A stretch of DNA of 64,000 nt from Nocardioides sp. SR21 (GCF_022761125.1 NZ_JAKWJR010000008.1:62001-126000); one strand, 5' to 3'. Numbered from the stretch's first letter, positions 34,892 through 44,323 are shown. A program made the numbers and translations. The notes: generated by a model from the sequence alone, not told the origin.

Positions 34892-34907
34892 GTCTCGGAT
34901 GTGAGAC
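34892..34907. promoter_or_regulatory. third hut-type palindrome, upstream of M20 peptidase
   Basis: GTCTCGGATGTGAGAC, with perfect GTCTC/GAGAC arms, differs from the hutH site at one base. It lies 16 bases upstream of the GTG at 34876 (minus strand), nearer the start than in hutH and hutU, so it may overlap the promoter itself. Confidence 0.6.
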
Positions 34908-34958
34908 TCGGACCGGACGGCGGTCGTTGACCCGGCCCGTCCGTGCCGATGGACTGGG

Positions 34959-35567
34959 CTAGTGCCCCCAACGCCCGCGATGCACCAGGTCCTCCACGGG
35001 CTTCCGGGCGCGCCGGCTCGGCGAGCCGGCGGCGCCCTCGTCCTGGACCGGGTGACCGATCGTCACGACGCCGACCGGGTCGAAGTCCTCGTGGATCCCG
35101 AACGCCTCGCGCACCGCGTCCTGCCGCGGCGTCGGCACGCCGATGAAGCACGACGCCAGGCCGTGGTCGGTCGCGGTCTGCAGGATCAGCAGCGCGGCCA
35201 TCGCGGTGTCCATGTCCCAGAACGGCTTCGGCCAGCGCGCCTCGTCCTGGTCGGTCCAGCCCTTGTCGGACTCCGCGTACCGGCGGAGGTACGCCGCCTT
35301 GCTGGAGCACGGCAGGATCACCACCGGCGCCTTCATCATGCCGGCGAGCCACTCGTCCGGCTCGTCGACGTTCTCGGCTGTCGCCTCCCAGTAGCGACGT
35401 ACGTCCTCGGGGGTGTCGAGGACCAGGAACGCCCACCCCTGGCTGAAGCCCGCGTTGGGTGCGCGGGTGGCATTGCGCAGCGCGAGGTCGACGATCGCCG
35501 GGTCCACCGGGTCGGTCGAGTAGTTGCGGACCATCTTGCGGTGACGTACGACGTCCTGGAACTCCAT
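34959..35567 (-). CDS. nitroreductase family protein
   Basis: A 202-residue FMN-dependent nitroreductase-like oxidoreductase. Features are FQDVVRHRKMVRNYSTDPVD near the start, ALRNATRAPNAGFSQGWAFLV, DTAMAALLILQTATDHGLASC and GVPTPRQDAVREAFGI, then VGVVTIGHP near the end. It probably acts as a homodimer with two FMN. Substrate is unknown; family members reduce nitro compounds, enones or F420-like partners. ATG 35567 shares a CCATGG palindrome with a divergent start on the other strand, so the promoters lie inside the opposing genes or leaders are absent. Confidence 0.9.
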   Translation of the reverse strand: MEFQDVVRHRKMVRNYSTDPVDPAIVDLALRNATRAPNAGFSQGWAFLVLDTPEDVRRYWEATAENVDEPDEWLAGMMKAPVVILPCSSKAAYLRRYAESDKGWTDQDEARWPKPFWDMDTAMAALLILQTATDHGLASCFIGVPTPRQDAVREAFGIHEDFDPVGVVTIGHPVQDEGAAGSPSRRARKPVEDLVHRGRWGH

Positions 35568-35574
35568 GGGGGGA

Positions 35575-36762
35575 ATGGTGCCTGACGACTTCGAACGGAT
35601 GTGGGCCGACCTGGCCCCGGTCGGGCGATCGGCCCGGTCGGGTGGCTACTTCCGGCAGCCGTTCACGACCCCCGAGCGCGAGCTGAGCGCGTGGTTCGTC
35701 GAGCAGCTCGAGGCACGCCGGCTGCGCATCGAGACCGACGTCTTCGGCAACGTCGTGGGCTGGTGGGACGCCGGCGAGGGCCCGGCCGTGCTGACCGGCT
35801 CCCACCTGGACTCCGTGCTCGACGGCGGTGCGTACGACGGCCCGCTCGGAGTGGTCTCGGCGCTGGCCGCGATCGACCTGATGCGCGCGCGGGGCGTCGT
35901 ACCGGCGCGGCCCATCGGGGTCTCGGTGTTCGTCGAGGAGGAGGGCTCACGCTTCGGGCTGGCCTGCCTCGGCTCGCGGCTGGCCACCGGCGCGACGTCG
36001 TGGGAGACCGCGCGGGCGCTGCAGGACCGCGACGGCGTCGCGCTGGGCGACGTCGTGGAGGGCGGCACCTCCTCGCTGCTCCAGGACGTCGGGACGTTCG
36101 TGGAGCTGCACGTCGAGCAGGGCCGCGACCTCGTCGACCGGGGTGCCGCGGTGGGGGTGGCGAGCGAGATCTGGCCGCACGGGAGGTACCGCTTCGACTT
36201 CACCGGCTCGGCGAACCATGCCGGGACGACCCGCATGGAGGACCGGCAGGACCCGATGCTGACCTATGCGATGACCGCGCTCGCGGCGAACAAGCAGGCG
36301 CGGCTCGCGGGCCAGCGCGCGACGTTCGGCCGGGTCTCGGTCGAGCCGAACGGGACCAACGCGGTGCCGTCGAAGGTCACCGCCTGGCTGGACGCGCGGT
36401 GCTCGTCCGACGACGCGCTCGCCGACCTCGTCGAGGTCGTGTCGCGGCAGGCGGCCGACCGGGCCGACCGGGACGGGACCGCCGTCGAGGTGACCGCGGA
36501 GTCGGTCTCGGGCTCGGTCGCGTTCGACCCCGACCTCGCCGCTCGCGTGGCCGTCGACCACGAGGGACCGGACTGGCCGGTCATCCCGACGCAGGCCGGC
36601 CACGACGCCGGGATCCTCTCTGCTGCTGGGATCCCGACCGCGATGCTGTTCGTCCGCAACCCGACCGGCGTCTCGCACTCACCCGACGAGCACGCCGAGG
36701 TCGCGGACTGCCTGGTCGGCGTCTCGGCGCTCGCCGACACCCTCGAGAGGCTGACCAGGTGA
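35575..36762 (+). CDS. M20-family amidohydrolase, probable N-formylglutamate deformylase of the hut route
   Basis: A 395-residue dizinc hydrolase annotated in related genomes as allantoate amidohydrolase/N-carbamoyl hydrolase. Motifs are LTGSHLDSVLDGGAYDGPLG (His/Asp), SVFVEEEGSRFGLACLG (Glu-Glu), FVELHVEQGRDL, SANHAGTTRMEDRQD and TQAGHDAGILSAAGIPTAML. It starts the operon with hutF and hutI (4-base overlap), while no canonical hutG is present. It therefore most likely removes formate from N-formylglutamate, the product of HutF. Start is ATG 35575, with GTG 35578 and ATG 35566 as alternatives. The family call is firm, the reaction is inferred from context. Confidence 0.88.
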   Translation: MVPDDFERMWADLAPVGRSARSGGYFRQPFTTPERELSAWFVEQLEARRLRIETDVFGNVVGWWDAGEGPAVLTGSHLDSVLDGGAYDGPLGVVSALAAIDLMRARGVVPARPIGVSVFVEEEGSRFGLACLGSRLATGATSWETARALQDRDGVALGDVVEGGTSSLLQDVGTFVELHVEQGRDLVDRGAAVGVASEIWPHGRYRFDFTGSANHAGTTRMEDRQDPMLTYAMTALAANKQARLAGQRATFGRVSVEPNGTNAVPSKVTAWLDARCSSDDALADLVEVVSRQAADRADRDGTAVEVTAESVSGSVAFDPDLAARVAVDHEGPDWPVIPTQAGHDAGILSAAGIPTAMLFVRNPTGVSHSPDEHAEVADCLVGVSALADTLERLTR

Positions 36763-37997
36763 CGTCGTACCTCCTGGAGCGGGCCTGGGTCGACGGCGCC
36801 GTCCGCGACGACGTGCTGGTGGAGATCGAGGACGGACGCTTCACTGCTGTTACTCCAGGCTCAGGAGTAGACAAGTTTCCCCGGTCGACCGGGGAAACTG
36901 TCCTCCCCGGCCTCACCATCCCCGGCCTCGTCAACGACCACAGCCACGCGTTCCACCGCGCCCTGCGCGGCCGCACCCAGCGCGAGCGGGGGACGTTCTG
37001 GACCTGGCGCGAGCAGATGTACGCAGTCGCCGAGCGGCTCACGCCCGACACGTACTTCGACCTCGCGCGGGCGACGTACCGCGAGATGGTGGCGGCGGGG
37101 TACACGTCGGTCACCGAGTTCCACTACCTCCACGAGCCCGAGCCCGCGATGAGTGACGCCCTGCGGTCGGCCGCCGCCGAGGCCGGGATCGGGATCACGC
37201 TGCTCGACACCTGCTACGTCAGCAGCGGCTTCGGCGCACCGCCCGAGGGAGTGCAGCGGAGGTACAGCGACGGCACCGCGCAGCGGTGGGCCGAGCGCGT
37301 CGGCGACGGCCCGGCCGCGATCCACTCGGTGCGCGCGGTGCCGCGCGACCAGCTGCACGTGTTCCGTGGCCGCGCGCCGCTGCACGTCCACCTCTCGGAG
37401 CAGGTCGCGGAGAACGAGGCCTGCCTGGCGGCGTACGGCGTCACCCCGACCCGGCTGCTCCACGACGAGGGGCTGCTCGGTCCCGGCACGACCGCCGTCC
37501 ACGCCACGCACCTGACCGACGAGGACATCGCGCTCCTGGGGACGACGAGGACCAACGTCTGCATCACCCCGACCACCGAGCGCGACCTCGCCGACGGCAT
37601 CGGGCCCGCGCGCCGGCTGGCCGAGGCCGGCTGCCGGCTCACGATCGGCAGCGACAGCCACGCCGTGATCGACCCGTTCGAGGAGCTGCGCGGGCTCGAG
37701 ATGGACGAGCGCTTGGCGACGCAGGTGCGCGGGCACTGGTCCGCCGTGGAGCTGCTGGAGATCGGGACCGCGACCCGGATCGCGGTGGGTGAGCGCGCTG
37801 ACCTGGTCACGATCGACACCGCCAGCCCGCGCACCGGCGGCACCGGCGCCGACGAGAACACCGCGGTCTTCGCGGCGACCGGGGCCGACGTCACCGACGT
37901 GGTCATCGGCGGCGCACACGTCTACACGAGCGCGGACGACGAGGCGATCGGGCGCGAGCTCGAGGCCGCGATGGGAGACCTGTGGCGACGACCTTGA
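36759..37997 (+). CDS. hutF: formimidoylglutamate deiminase
   Basis: Converts N-formimidoyl-L-glutamate to N-formyl-L-glutamate and ammonia. A 412-residue amidohydrolase-superfamily protein. Motifs are [13 protein letters not shown] (zinc HxH), [43 protein letters not shown] and [18 protein letters not shown] (final Asp). GTG 36759 overlaps the preceding stop by 4 bases. The gene overlaps hutI by 16 bases. It implies the two-step (HutF plus deformylase) branch rather than direct HutG formiminoglutamase. Longer upstream reading in this frame is the shadow of the M20 gene. Confidence 0.95.
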   Translation: MTSYLLERAWVDGAVRDDVLVEIEDGRFTAVTPGSGVDKFPRSTGETVLPGLTIPGLVNDHSHAFHRALRGRTQRERGTFWTWREQMYAVAERLTPDTYFDLARATYREMVAAGYTSVTEFHYLHEPEPAMSDALRSAAAEAGIGITLLDTCYVSSGFGAPPEGVQRRYSDGTAQRWAERVGDGPAAIHSVRAVPRDQLHVFRGRAPLHVHLSEQVAENEACLAAYGVTPTRLLHDEGLLGPGTTAVHATHLTDEDIALLGTTRTNVCITPTTERDLADGIGPARRLAEAGCRLTIGSDSHAVIDPFEELRGLEMDERLATQVRGHWSAVELLEIGTATRIAVGERADLVTIDTASPRTGGTGADENTAVFAATGADVTDVVIGGAHVYTSADDEAIGRELEAAMGDLWRRP

Positions 37998-39127
37998 TCA
38001 CCAACATCGGGGAGCTCTTCACGAGCGACCCCGAGGGAGCGTCGACCGTCGAGGACGCCGCCCTCGTCATCGAGGGCAGCACGATCGCGTGGGTCGGCTC
38101 CGCCGCAGGGGCGCCGGCCGCCGACGAGATGGTCGACGCGGGCGGTCGCGCGGTGATCCCCGGGTTCGTCGACAGCCACTCGCACCTGGTGTTCGCCGGC
38201 GACCGGGCCCAGGAGTTCGCGGCGCGGATGACCGGGACGCCGTACGCCGCCGGCGGCATCCGCACCACCGTCGCCGCCACCCGCGCGGCCACCGACGAGC
38301 AGCTCACCAGCCACGTCGCCCGGCTGGTCGCCGAGATGCGCCGCCAGGGGACGACGACCATCGAGATCAAGAGTGGGTACGGCCTCACCGTGCACGACGA
38401 GGCGCGCAGCCTGGCGGTGGCCCGGCAGTTCACCGAGGAGACGACGTTCCTCGGTGCCCACGTCGTGCCCGAGGGCGACCCGGGGGAGTACGTCGACCTC
38501 GTCACCGGCCCCATGCTCGACGCCGCGAAGGAGCACGCCCGCTGGATCGATGTGTTCTGCGAGCGCGGCGCGTTCGACGTCGACCAGGCGCGCGCGATCC
38601 TCGACGCCGGTGCCGCCGCCGGTCTGCGCGGCCGGCTGCACGCCAACCAGCTCACGTACGGCGGCGGCGTCCGGCTCGCCGCGGAGCTGGGCCTGGTCGC
38701 CGTCGACCACTGCACCTACCTCGCCGACGAGGACGTCGCCGCCCTGCGCGACAGCGGCACCATCGCCACGCTGCTGCCCGGCGTCGAGTTCTCGACGAAG
38801 CAGCCGTACCCCGACGCGCGCCGCCTCCTCGACGCCGGCGTCCGGGTCGCGCTGGCGTCCGACTGCAACCCCGGCTCGTGCTTCACCAGCAGCGTCCCGC
38901 TCTGCATCGCCCTCGCCGTGCGCGAGATGGGGATGTCGCCGGCCGAGGCACTGCACGCCGCGACGTACGTCGGTGCCGCCGCACTCGACCATGACGACGT
39001 CGGCGTGCTCGCGCCCGGGAAGCGGGCCGACCTGGTGCTGCTCGACGCGCCCAGCCACGTGCACCTCGCGTACCGCCCCGGCGTGCCGCTGGTGCTCGGC
39101 ACCTGGGTCGGCGGCCGGCCGACGTGA
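37982..39127 (+). CDS. hutI: imidazolonepropionase
   Basis: Hydrolyses 4-imidazolone-5-propanoate to N-formimidoylglutamate, third step of histidine catabolism. 381 residues. Signatures are [28 protein letters not shown] (metal HxH), [27 protein letters not shown] and [19 protein letters not shown] 37982 lies inside the end of hutF (16-base overlap). It is followed by an alpha/beta hydrolase with a 4-base overlap. The gene order here is deformylase-hutF-hutI, apart from hutH and hutU 13 kb away. Confidence 0.96.
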   Translation: MATTLITNIGELFTSDPEGASTVEDAALVIEGSTIAWVGSAAGAPAADEMVDAGGRAVIPGFVDSHSHLVFAGDRAQEFAARMTGTPYAAGGIRTTVAATRAATDEQLTSHVARLVAEMRRQGTTTIEIKSGYGLTVHDEARSLAVARQFTEETTFLGAHVVPEGDPGEYVDLVTGPMLDAAKEHARWIDVFCERGAFDVDQARAILDAGAAAGLRGRLHANQLTYGGGVRLAAELGLVAVDHCTYLADEDVAALRDSGTIATLLPGVEFSTKQPYPDARRLLDAGVRVALASDCNPGSCFTSSVPLCIALAVREMGMSPAEALHAATYVGAAALDHDDVGVLAPGKRADLVLLDAPSHVHLAYRPGVPLVLGTWVGGRPT

Positions 39128-39726
39128 GCGAACCCCGCCTCGTCGAGATCCAGCGCCCGCGGGAGCCCCGCGGCCAGGTGCTGGTACTGCACGGGGGTGC
39201 CAGCCGGCCGGGGAGCACCTCGGTCAGCCCGGCCCAGCTGTCGGTGCTGCGGATGGTGCCGATCGCGCAACGGATCGCCCGGGCGGACCGGAGCCTGGCC
39301 GTCGTGCGCGTGCTGAACTCCCGTCGCGGCTGGGACACCGAGCGCACGCCGGTCACCGACGTCGACTGGGCGCTGGACGAGCTGCGCGAGCGCAACGGCT
39401 CGCTGCCGACCTGCCTGGTCGGGCACTCGCTCGGCGGTCGCGCCGCGATCCTGGCGGGTGACGCCGACGGCGTCCGCGGCGTGGTGGCGCTGAACCCGTG
39501 GGTCTACCCGCACGACGACGCCGACCTGTCCGGCCGTCGGGTCCTGATCGTGCACGGCACCGAGGACCGAGTGGCGCCGATCGAGCGGGCCCGGGCGGTC
39601 GCGCGCAACCTCTCCCGTCGTACCGACGTCGAGCTCGTGGAGGTCCCCGGCGGCAAGCACGCGATGCTGCGCCACGGCCGGACGTTCGAGGTTGCCGCAA
39701 GCCGCTTCGCGACCGACGTGCTCTGA
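39124..39726 (+). CDS. small alpha/beta hydrolase in the hut operon
   Basis: A 200-residue alpha/beta hydrolase. The nucleophile elbow is GHSLGG with Ser 102, an Asp in [10 protein letters not shown] and the catalytic His in [11 protein letters not shown]. The early strand is VLVLHGGAS with the oxyanion region. GTG 39124 overlaps hutI stop by 4 bases, so it is cotranscribed with the hut genes. It may hydrolyse an ester or amide related to histidine use, or be a passenger. Substrate is unknown. Confidence 0.85.
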   Translation: MSEPRLVEIQRPREPRGQVLVLHGGASRPGSTSVSPAQLSVLRMVPIAQRIARADRSLAVVRVLNSRRGWDTERTPVTDVDWALDELRERNGSLPTCLVGHSLGGRAAILAGDADGVRGVVALNPWVYPHDDADLSGRRVLIVHGTEDRVAPIERARAVARNLSRRTDVELVEVPGGKHAMLRHGRTFEVAASRFATDVL

Positions 39727-39740
39727 CCTAGGGTCGGCGG

Positions 39741-40733
39741 ATGCGGACTCGGCTGCTCGCCCTCCTCTCCGCCGCCGCGCTCGCGATCGGGCTCACGCCG
39801 GCGGCCGTCGCCGCGCCGGCGGACTGGCACGACCTCGGGCTGGCGCACGCGGACCGGCGGCAGGTGCACTTCCGGGGCGCAGCGCTTCCGCGGCCCGGGT
39901 CCCTCGCCGCCATCGCCGTCACAGCCGACAGCGCCGTGGTCATGTCCGGCATGCCGAACGAGCCGGCCAACCGGCTGGTCCTGCTGCCGGGCGGCACCAC
40001 CATCGGCCGCCACGTGCGCGGCATCCCGATGGCCGAGGTCGCGGGTCACCGGGTGTTCTGGACGAGCAAGCACGGCCACGGCGACTTCCGGCTGCACGCC
40101 TACGACACCTCGACCGGTACGTCGTACGAGCACCCCCTCGGGCGGGTCCGGTGGATCGTGGCCGCCGTCGACGGCGACACGGCGTACGGCTCTCGGATCG
40201 AGAGCAACCGCTGGAGCGCCTGGACCCCGGGCACCGGCTTCCAGCGCCTGGAGCTCCCGGCGGACGCCATCCTCACGGACGTGTCCGGGGGGATGGTCAG
40301 CCTGCTCGCCGAGGACGACGCTCCGTCGATCGTGGCCCCGGACGGCGCCGTGCTCGCCTCCGGTGTCACCGGGTGGCTGACCTTCGACCCGTCCGGCGCC
40401 TACGCGGCGCAGCTCGGGGAGTGGGGCGTCGGCGTCTGGGACGTCGCGCACGCCCGCTCGATCAAGCTCGTGAATCTCGACGGCCGGCGCTGGTTCGACC
40501 CGGTCTGGGCGGCGAACGGCGAGCTCGTGGTCACGACGTACACCAGCCGGCGCGACGAGCGCCACTGGGACGACGCGAACCCGGTCGTGCACCACCGGTG
40601 CCCGATGGCCGTCGACGCCGTGGTGGCGGCGTGCACCGTGGTGCCGACCCGGCAGCCCCACCCGACCGGCCTGGACCCGATCTTCGGGGTGACGGCGCTC
40701 GACCAGCTGATCGCGCTGGACCTGTTCGCCTAA
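39741..40733 (+). CDS. secreted protein, beta-propeller-like
   Basis: A 330-residue exported protein. The signal peptide MRTRLLALLSAAALAIGLTP is cleaved near AVAAPAD (residue about 26). The mature protein is rich in beta strands with repeated short blocks ending in Trp or Tyr (VFWTSKHGH, VRWIVAAV, GWLTFDPSG, GVWDVAHA), consistent with a beta-propeller, but no recognised repeat family. Two Cys near the C-terminus (HRCPMAVDAVVAACTV) may form a disulfide. It follows the hut operon by 14 bases. Function unknown. Confidence 0.75.
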   Translation: MRTRLLALLSAAALAIGLTPAAVAAPADWHDLGLAHADRRQVHFRGAALPRPGSLAAIAVTADSAVVMSGMPNEPANRLVLLPGGTTIGRHVRGIPMAEVAGHRVFWTSKHGHGDFRLHAYDTSTGTSYEHPLGRVRWIVAAVDGDTAYGSRIESNRWSAWTPGTGFQRLELPADAILTDVSGGMVSLLAEDDAPSIVAPDGAVLASGVTGWLTFDPSGAYAAQLGEWGVGVWDVAHARSIKLVNLDGRRWFDPVWAANGELVVTTYTSRRDERHWDDANPVVHHRCPMAVDAVVAACTVVPTRQPHPTGLDPIFGVTALDQLIALDLFA

Positions 40734-40829
40734 GGCGGCAGCTACCTCAGATAAGGCACCTTCCCGATGTGCGGGCCTACCTCAGGCGACGAACCTCGTG
40801 CTCACCACCACAGCACTGAGGAGCACATC

Positions 40830-40982
40830 ATGGACAACAGCATCATCCTCCGGGACTTCGCCAGGAGCGAGCTCGAGTACCGGTCGCGCCGGATCCAGTC
40901 CGACCTGGCCGGCCGCCGCAAGCGCCGCGCGCTCACCCGCGGCACCGACATCGACGGACTCACCTGGACCAAGGTGCGCTGA
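40830..40982 (+). CDS. small basic hypothetical protein (50 aa)
   Basis: A 50-residue frame starting MDNSIILRDFARSELEYRSR and ending DGLTWTKVR. It is Arg-rich (10 Arg) and probably one amphipathic helix plus a basic segment. GAGGAG lies eight bases before ATG 40830. Two copies of CTACCTCAG (40742 and 40777, 35 bases apart) lie in the upstream gap and may be regulator sites. It precedes the large LuxR-type regulator gene. No family recognised. Confidence 0.6.
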   Translation: MDNSIILRDFARSELEYRSRRIQSDLAGRRKRRALTRGTDIDGLTWTKVR

Positions 40983-41076
40983 CGGGCACGCGGAGATGGG
41001 TGAGCGCAGCCTGAAGCTGGTCCCCGGAGGCCTCCGGGACGGTATTCAGGAGCAACCGACAACAGAACACGAGATC

Positions 41077-44004
41077 ATGGGCGGCGTGGCAGCACAGACA
41101 AGCCGGACTCTGATCGGGCGCGACGCCGAGCTGACGGAGATTGCTTCGCTGCTCGGCGTTCGCTCGTCCGACGGTCCGGGCGTGGTGCTGCTGTCCGGCG
41201 ACGCCGGGGTCGGCAAGACCCGGCTGCTCGTCGAGCTGCGCGACCTCGCCTTCACCGAGGGCTGGCAGGTCTGCGCGGGGCACTGCCTCGACTTCGGCGA
41301 CAGCGCCCTGCCGTACCTCCCGTTCTCCGAGGTGCTGGGTCGCCTCGGCACCGACCTCCCGCAGATCGTGGAGGAGGTCGCCGCGCAGCACCCGGCGCTG
41401 GCCCGGCTGCAGCCCGGACGACGCGTGATGGGCTCCGCCGAGCGGGGCGACGACGCCGCGGCGCTCGACCGCGCCGACCTGTTCGAGGCCGTCCACGCGC
41501 TCCTCGAGGCGGCCGCCGCCAAGGCCCCGCTGCTCCTCGTCATCGAGGACACCCACTGGGCCGACCAGTCGACCCGCGACATGCTGAGCTTCCTGTTCTC
41601 CCGTGGCTTCGAGGGTCCGGTGGCCCTGGTGGTGTCGTACCGCTCCGACGACCTCCACCGCCGCCACCCGCTGCGCCGCCAGGTCGCGGAGTGGTCCCGC
41701 GTCCGGGGTGTGCAGCGCGTGGCGCTGTCCCCGCTGCCCGACGACGCGGTGCGCGCCCTCATCGCCGAGCTGGTGCCCGAGGGCCTGGCCGAGAAGGAGC
41801 TCGGCGACATCGTCGACCGCGCGGAGGGCAACGCGTTCTTCGTCGAGGAGCTCACCAGCGCCGCCTCCGGGCCCGGCAGCTGGGTCCCCGCCGACCTCGC
41901 CGACGTGCTCCTGGTGCGGCTCGACCGGCTCGACGACACCGCGCGGCAGGTGGTCCGCGCGGCGAGCGTCGCCGGTCGCAAGGTCTCCCACGAGATGCTC
42001 GCCGGCGCCTCCGGCCTCGACCTCGGCGCGCTCGACGAGGGCCTGCGCAAGGCCGTCGAGATGAACGTCCTGGTCGCCAGCCCGGGCAGCTACTCCTTCC
42101 GCCACGCGCTCCTCGGTGAGGCGGTCTACGACGACCTGCTGCCCGGTGAGCGGGTCCGCCTGCACACGCAGTACGTCGCGGCGCTCCAGGCCGGCGAGGT
42201 GCGCGGCACCGCCGCCGAGCTCGCCCGGCACGCCCGCCTGGCCAACGACCTCGACACCGCCCTGTCGGCGAGCATCCAGGCCGGCAACGAGGCCATGCGC
42301 GTCGGCGGTCCGGACGAGGCGGCGTACCACTACCAGCAGGCGCTCGAGCTGCTCTCCGACCCGCGCCGCTGCGCCCAGGTCGACCTCGACCTGTCCAAGC
42401 TCGTCGTCAGCGCCGCGGAGGCGCTGTCGGCCAGTGGCGACCCCGAGCGCTCGGTCAAGGTGCTCGCCGAGCAGATCGAGCGGCTGCCCGTGAACGCGCC
42501 GAGCTCGTGGCGCGCCCGGATGATGTCCACCCAGGCGATCATGATCATGAACACCGAGATCCTCGACGACCCGGTGCAGCTCTCGACCGAGGCCCTGGCG
42601 CTGGTGCCCGACGGCGACAGCGGGCTGCGGACGCGCGTGCTGGCCGACCACGCACGCGTGCTGGCCGCGATGGGCCACTACGACGAGGCACAGGCCGTCG
42701 GCATGGACGCCCTCACCCTCGCCGAGAAGCTCGACCTGCACGAGCTCGCCTCCGAGGTGATCACCACGCTCAGCGGGCTCAAGAAGTCCGGGCCGAAGGA
42801 AGGACTGCGCGCCGCGCTGGCGGACGCCGTCGTCCGCGCAGAGGAGTCGGGCGCGCTCGGCTCCGAGCTGCGGGCGCGCTACCTGCTCGGCCGCTCGTAC
42901 GAGGACTTCGCGGAGTTCGACGAGACCGAGAAGTGGTTCCGCAGCGCCATCGACCGCGCGGTCCGCGCCGGCCAGCCGTTCGCGCCGTACGGCTTCGAGG
43001 CGCGCTGGCAGCTGGCCTGGGTGTACGAGGTCCAGGGCAGGTGGGACGAGATGCTGGTCCTCACCGACGACCTCTCGGGCAACCCGCCGCCGATCCCGCG
43101 TGCGCTGCTGGCCTCGCTCCGCTTGCGTGTGCAGCAGGCGCGCGGCCTCGACGCGGACGCCCGCAAGCTGCGCAAGTTCTGGGCGCGCGAGGGTGGCGTC
43201 GCCATCAACGCCGCCTCGATCGAGATGGATGCCGCCGGCCTGCGCGGCGACGCGGCCGGGGCGATCGAGGTGTACGACGAGGTCGTCTCCGTGCTCAGTC
43301 GCATCTGGCACGAGTGGTTCAGCGCCCGGATCCGGCTCGGTGCGGTCACGATCGGAGCGGTCGCGCAGGCGATGCCCAGCCTGTCCGCGGCCGAGCGGGC
43401 GTCGTACGTCGAGCGGATCGACCGGATCCACGCCGACGGCCACGTCGTGCTCGACCGGTACTCCGACCCCTCCGGGCACTGGGGTCCCGAGGGCCGGGCC
43501 TGGATGAAACGCCTCGACGCCGAGACGCTGCGTGCCCGCTGGCTCGCCGGCGTCGACGCGCCACCGCTCGACGCGCTGGTCGACACCTGGCGCGACGCGG
43601 TCGCGCTCTACGAGGACTTCGGGCACGTCTACGAGCTGGCCCGGGTCCGCGCGACGCTGGCCGGGATCCTGCGCGCCTCCGGCGATCTCGCGGGTGCCCG
43701 CGAGCTCGCCGACCGGGCCCGCGAGGCCGCCCACCGGCTCGGTGCCCAGCCCCTGCTCGACGAGCTCCGGTCGATCGGCACCACGCCGGTCCGCGAGGAG
43801 CAGGCGCCCGACGCGCTCACCCCGCGCGAGAGCGAGATCCTCGCGCTGGTCGCCGAGGGCCGGAGCAACGGCGAGATCGGCAAGCAGCTGTTCATCAGCA
43901 CCAAGACCGTCTCGGTGCACGTCTCGAACATCCTCGGGAAGCTCGACGCCTCGGGTCGGACCGAGGCCGCGGCGATCGCGCGTCGCCGAGGTCTGATCGG
44001 CTAG
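41077..44004 (+). CDS. LuxR-family ATPase transcriptional regulator (LAL/MalT-like)
   Basis: A 975-residue STAND-type regulator. The Walker A motif is LLSGDAGVGKTRLLVELRD (residues about 33-51), Walker B is LLLVIEDTHWADQST, with sensor-like VSYRSDDLHRRHPLRRQV. A long TPR-like helical middle region follows (for example YHYQQALELL, HYDEAQAVGMDAL). The C-terminus is a LuxR-type HTH: LTPRESEILALVAEGRSNGE and STKTVSVHVSNILGKLDASG. Start is uncertain: ATG 41077, GTG 41086 or ATG 40996; none has a strong ribosome site. Effector and target genes are unknown; it lies between a 50-residue ORF and the acidic peptide/JmjC gene set. Confidence 0.9.
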   Translation: MGGVAAQTSRTLIGRDAELTEIASLLGVRSSDGPGVVLLSGDAGVGKTRLLVELRDLAFTEGWQVCAGHCLDFGDSALPYLPFSEVLGRLGTDLPQIVEEVAAQHPALARLQPGRRVMGSAERGDDAAALDRADLFEAVHALLEAAAAKAPLLLVIEDTHWADQSTRDMLSFLFSRGFEGPVALVVSYRSDDLHRRHPLRRQVAEWSRVRGVQRVALSPLPDDAVRALIAELVPEGLAEKELGDIVDRAEGNAFFVEELTSAASGPGSWVPADLADVLLVRLDRLDDTARQVVRAASVAGRKVSHEMLAGASGLDLGALDEGLRKAVEMNVLVASPGSYSFRHALLGEAVYDDLLPGERVRLHTQYVAALQAGEVRGTAAELARHARLANDLDTALSASIQAGNEAMRVGGPDEAAYHYQQALELLSDPRRCAQVDLDLSKLVVSAAEALSASGDPERSVKVLAEQIERLPVNAPSSWRARMMSTQAIMIMNTEILDDPVQLSTEALALVPDGDSGLRTRVLADHARVLAAMGHYDEAQAVGMDALTLAEKLDLHELASEVITTLSGLKKSGPKEGLRAALADAVVRAEESGALGSELRARYLLGRSYEDFAEFDETEKWFRSAIDRAVRAGQPFAPYGFEARWQLAWVYEVQGRWDEMLVLTDDLSGNPPPIPRALLASLRLRVQQARGLDADARKLRKFWAREGGVAINAASIEMDAAGLRGDAAGAIEVYDEVVSVLSRIWHEWFSARIRLGAVTIGAVAQAMPSLSAAERASYVERIDRIHADGHVVLDRYSDPSGHWGPEGRAWMKRLDAETLRARWLAGVDAPPLDALVDTWRDAVALYEDFGHVYELARVRATLAGILRASGDLAGARELADRAREAAHRLGAQPLLDELRSIGTTPVREEQAPDALTPRESEILALVAEGRSNGEIGKQLFISTKTVSVHVSNILGKLDASGRTEAAAIARRRGLIG

Positions 44005-44140
44005 GGCGGGTCCCCGACGTCGGTGACCTGCTGCGCGCCGCTCGCGACGGCCACGCGTGAGAGACACGCCCGAGCGGTATACGCGGTTGGGTGATGGGTA
44101 CATGATCGACACACCCAGCACCTCGACCCTTGGAGGACGC

Positions 44141-44323
44141 ATGACCGACGAGCTCAACGACGACGACATGACCACCACCCCTCCGGGTGGCGACCCGGTG
44201 ACCGGCGGCGACGCCGACGGCACCGACGGTGACGGCAGCGACGGCGACTCGCACGACAGCGACGGCACCGACGGTGACAGCACCGATGGCGACGGCAGCG
44301 ACAGCGACGGCACCGACGGCTAG
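44141..44323 (+). CDS. acidic Asp-Gly repeat peptide
   Basis: A 60-residue peptide with a leader-like N-terminus (MTDELNDDDMTTTPPGGDPV) and a C-terminal part built only of Asp, Gly, Ser, Thr and His. It repeats with a period of about 15 residues: DGTDGDGSDGDSHDS, DGTDGDSTDGDGSDS, DGTDG. ATG 44141 is chosen because GGAGG lies four bases before it; an in-frame ATG at 44057 would add 28 residues. The block resembles Ca-binding DxDxDG loops, or a repeat substrate for Asp hydroxylation. The next gene downstream on this strand is a JmjC/Cupin_4 oxygenase. Function is not known. Confidence 0.7.
   Translation: MTDELNDDDMTTTPPGGDPVTGGDADGTDGDGSDGDSHDSDGTDGDSTDGDGSDSDGTDG

Noticed and set aside
39124..39726. 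Alpha/beta hydrolase as HutG (N-formylglutamate deformylase)
   Set aside because: HutG enzymes are not alpha/beta hydrolases with GHSLGG serine elbows; the M20 gene at the operon start is a better candidate.
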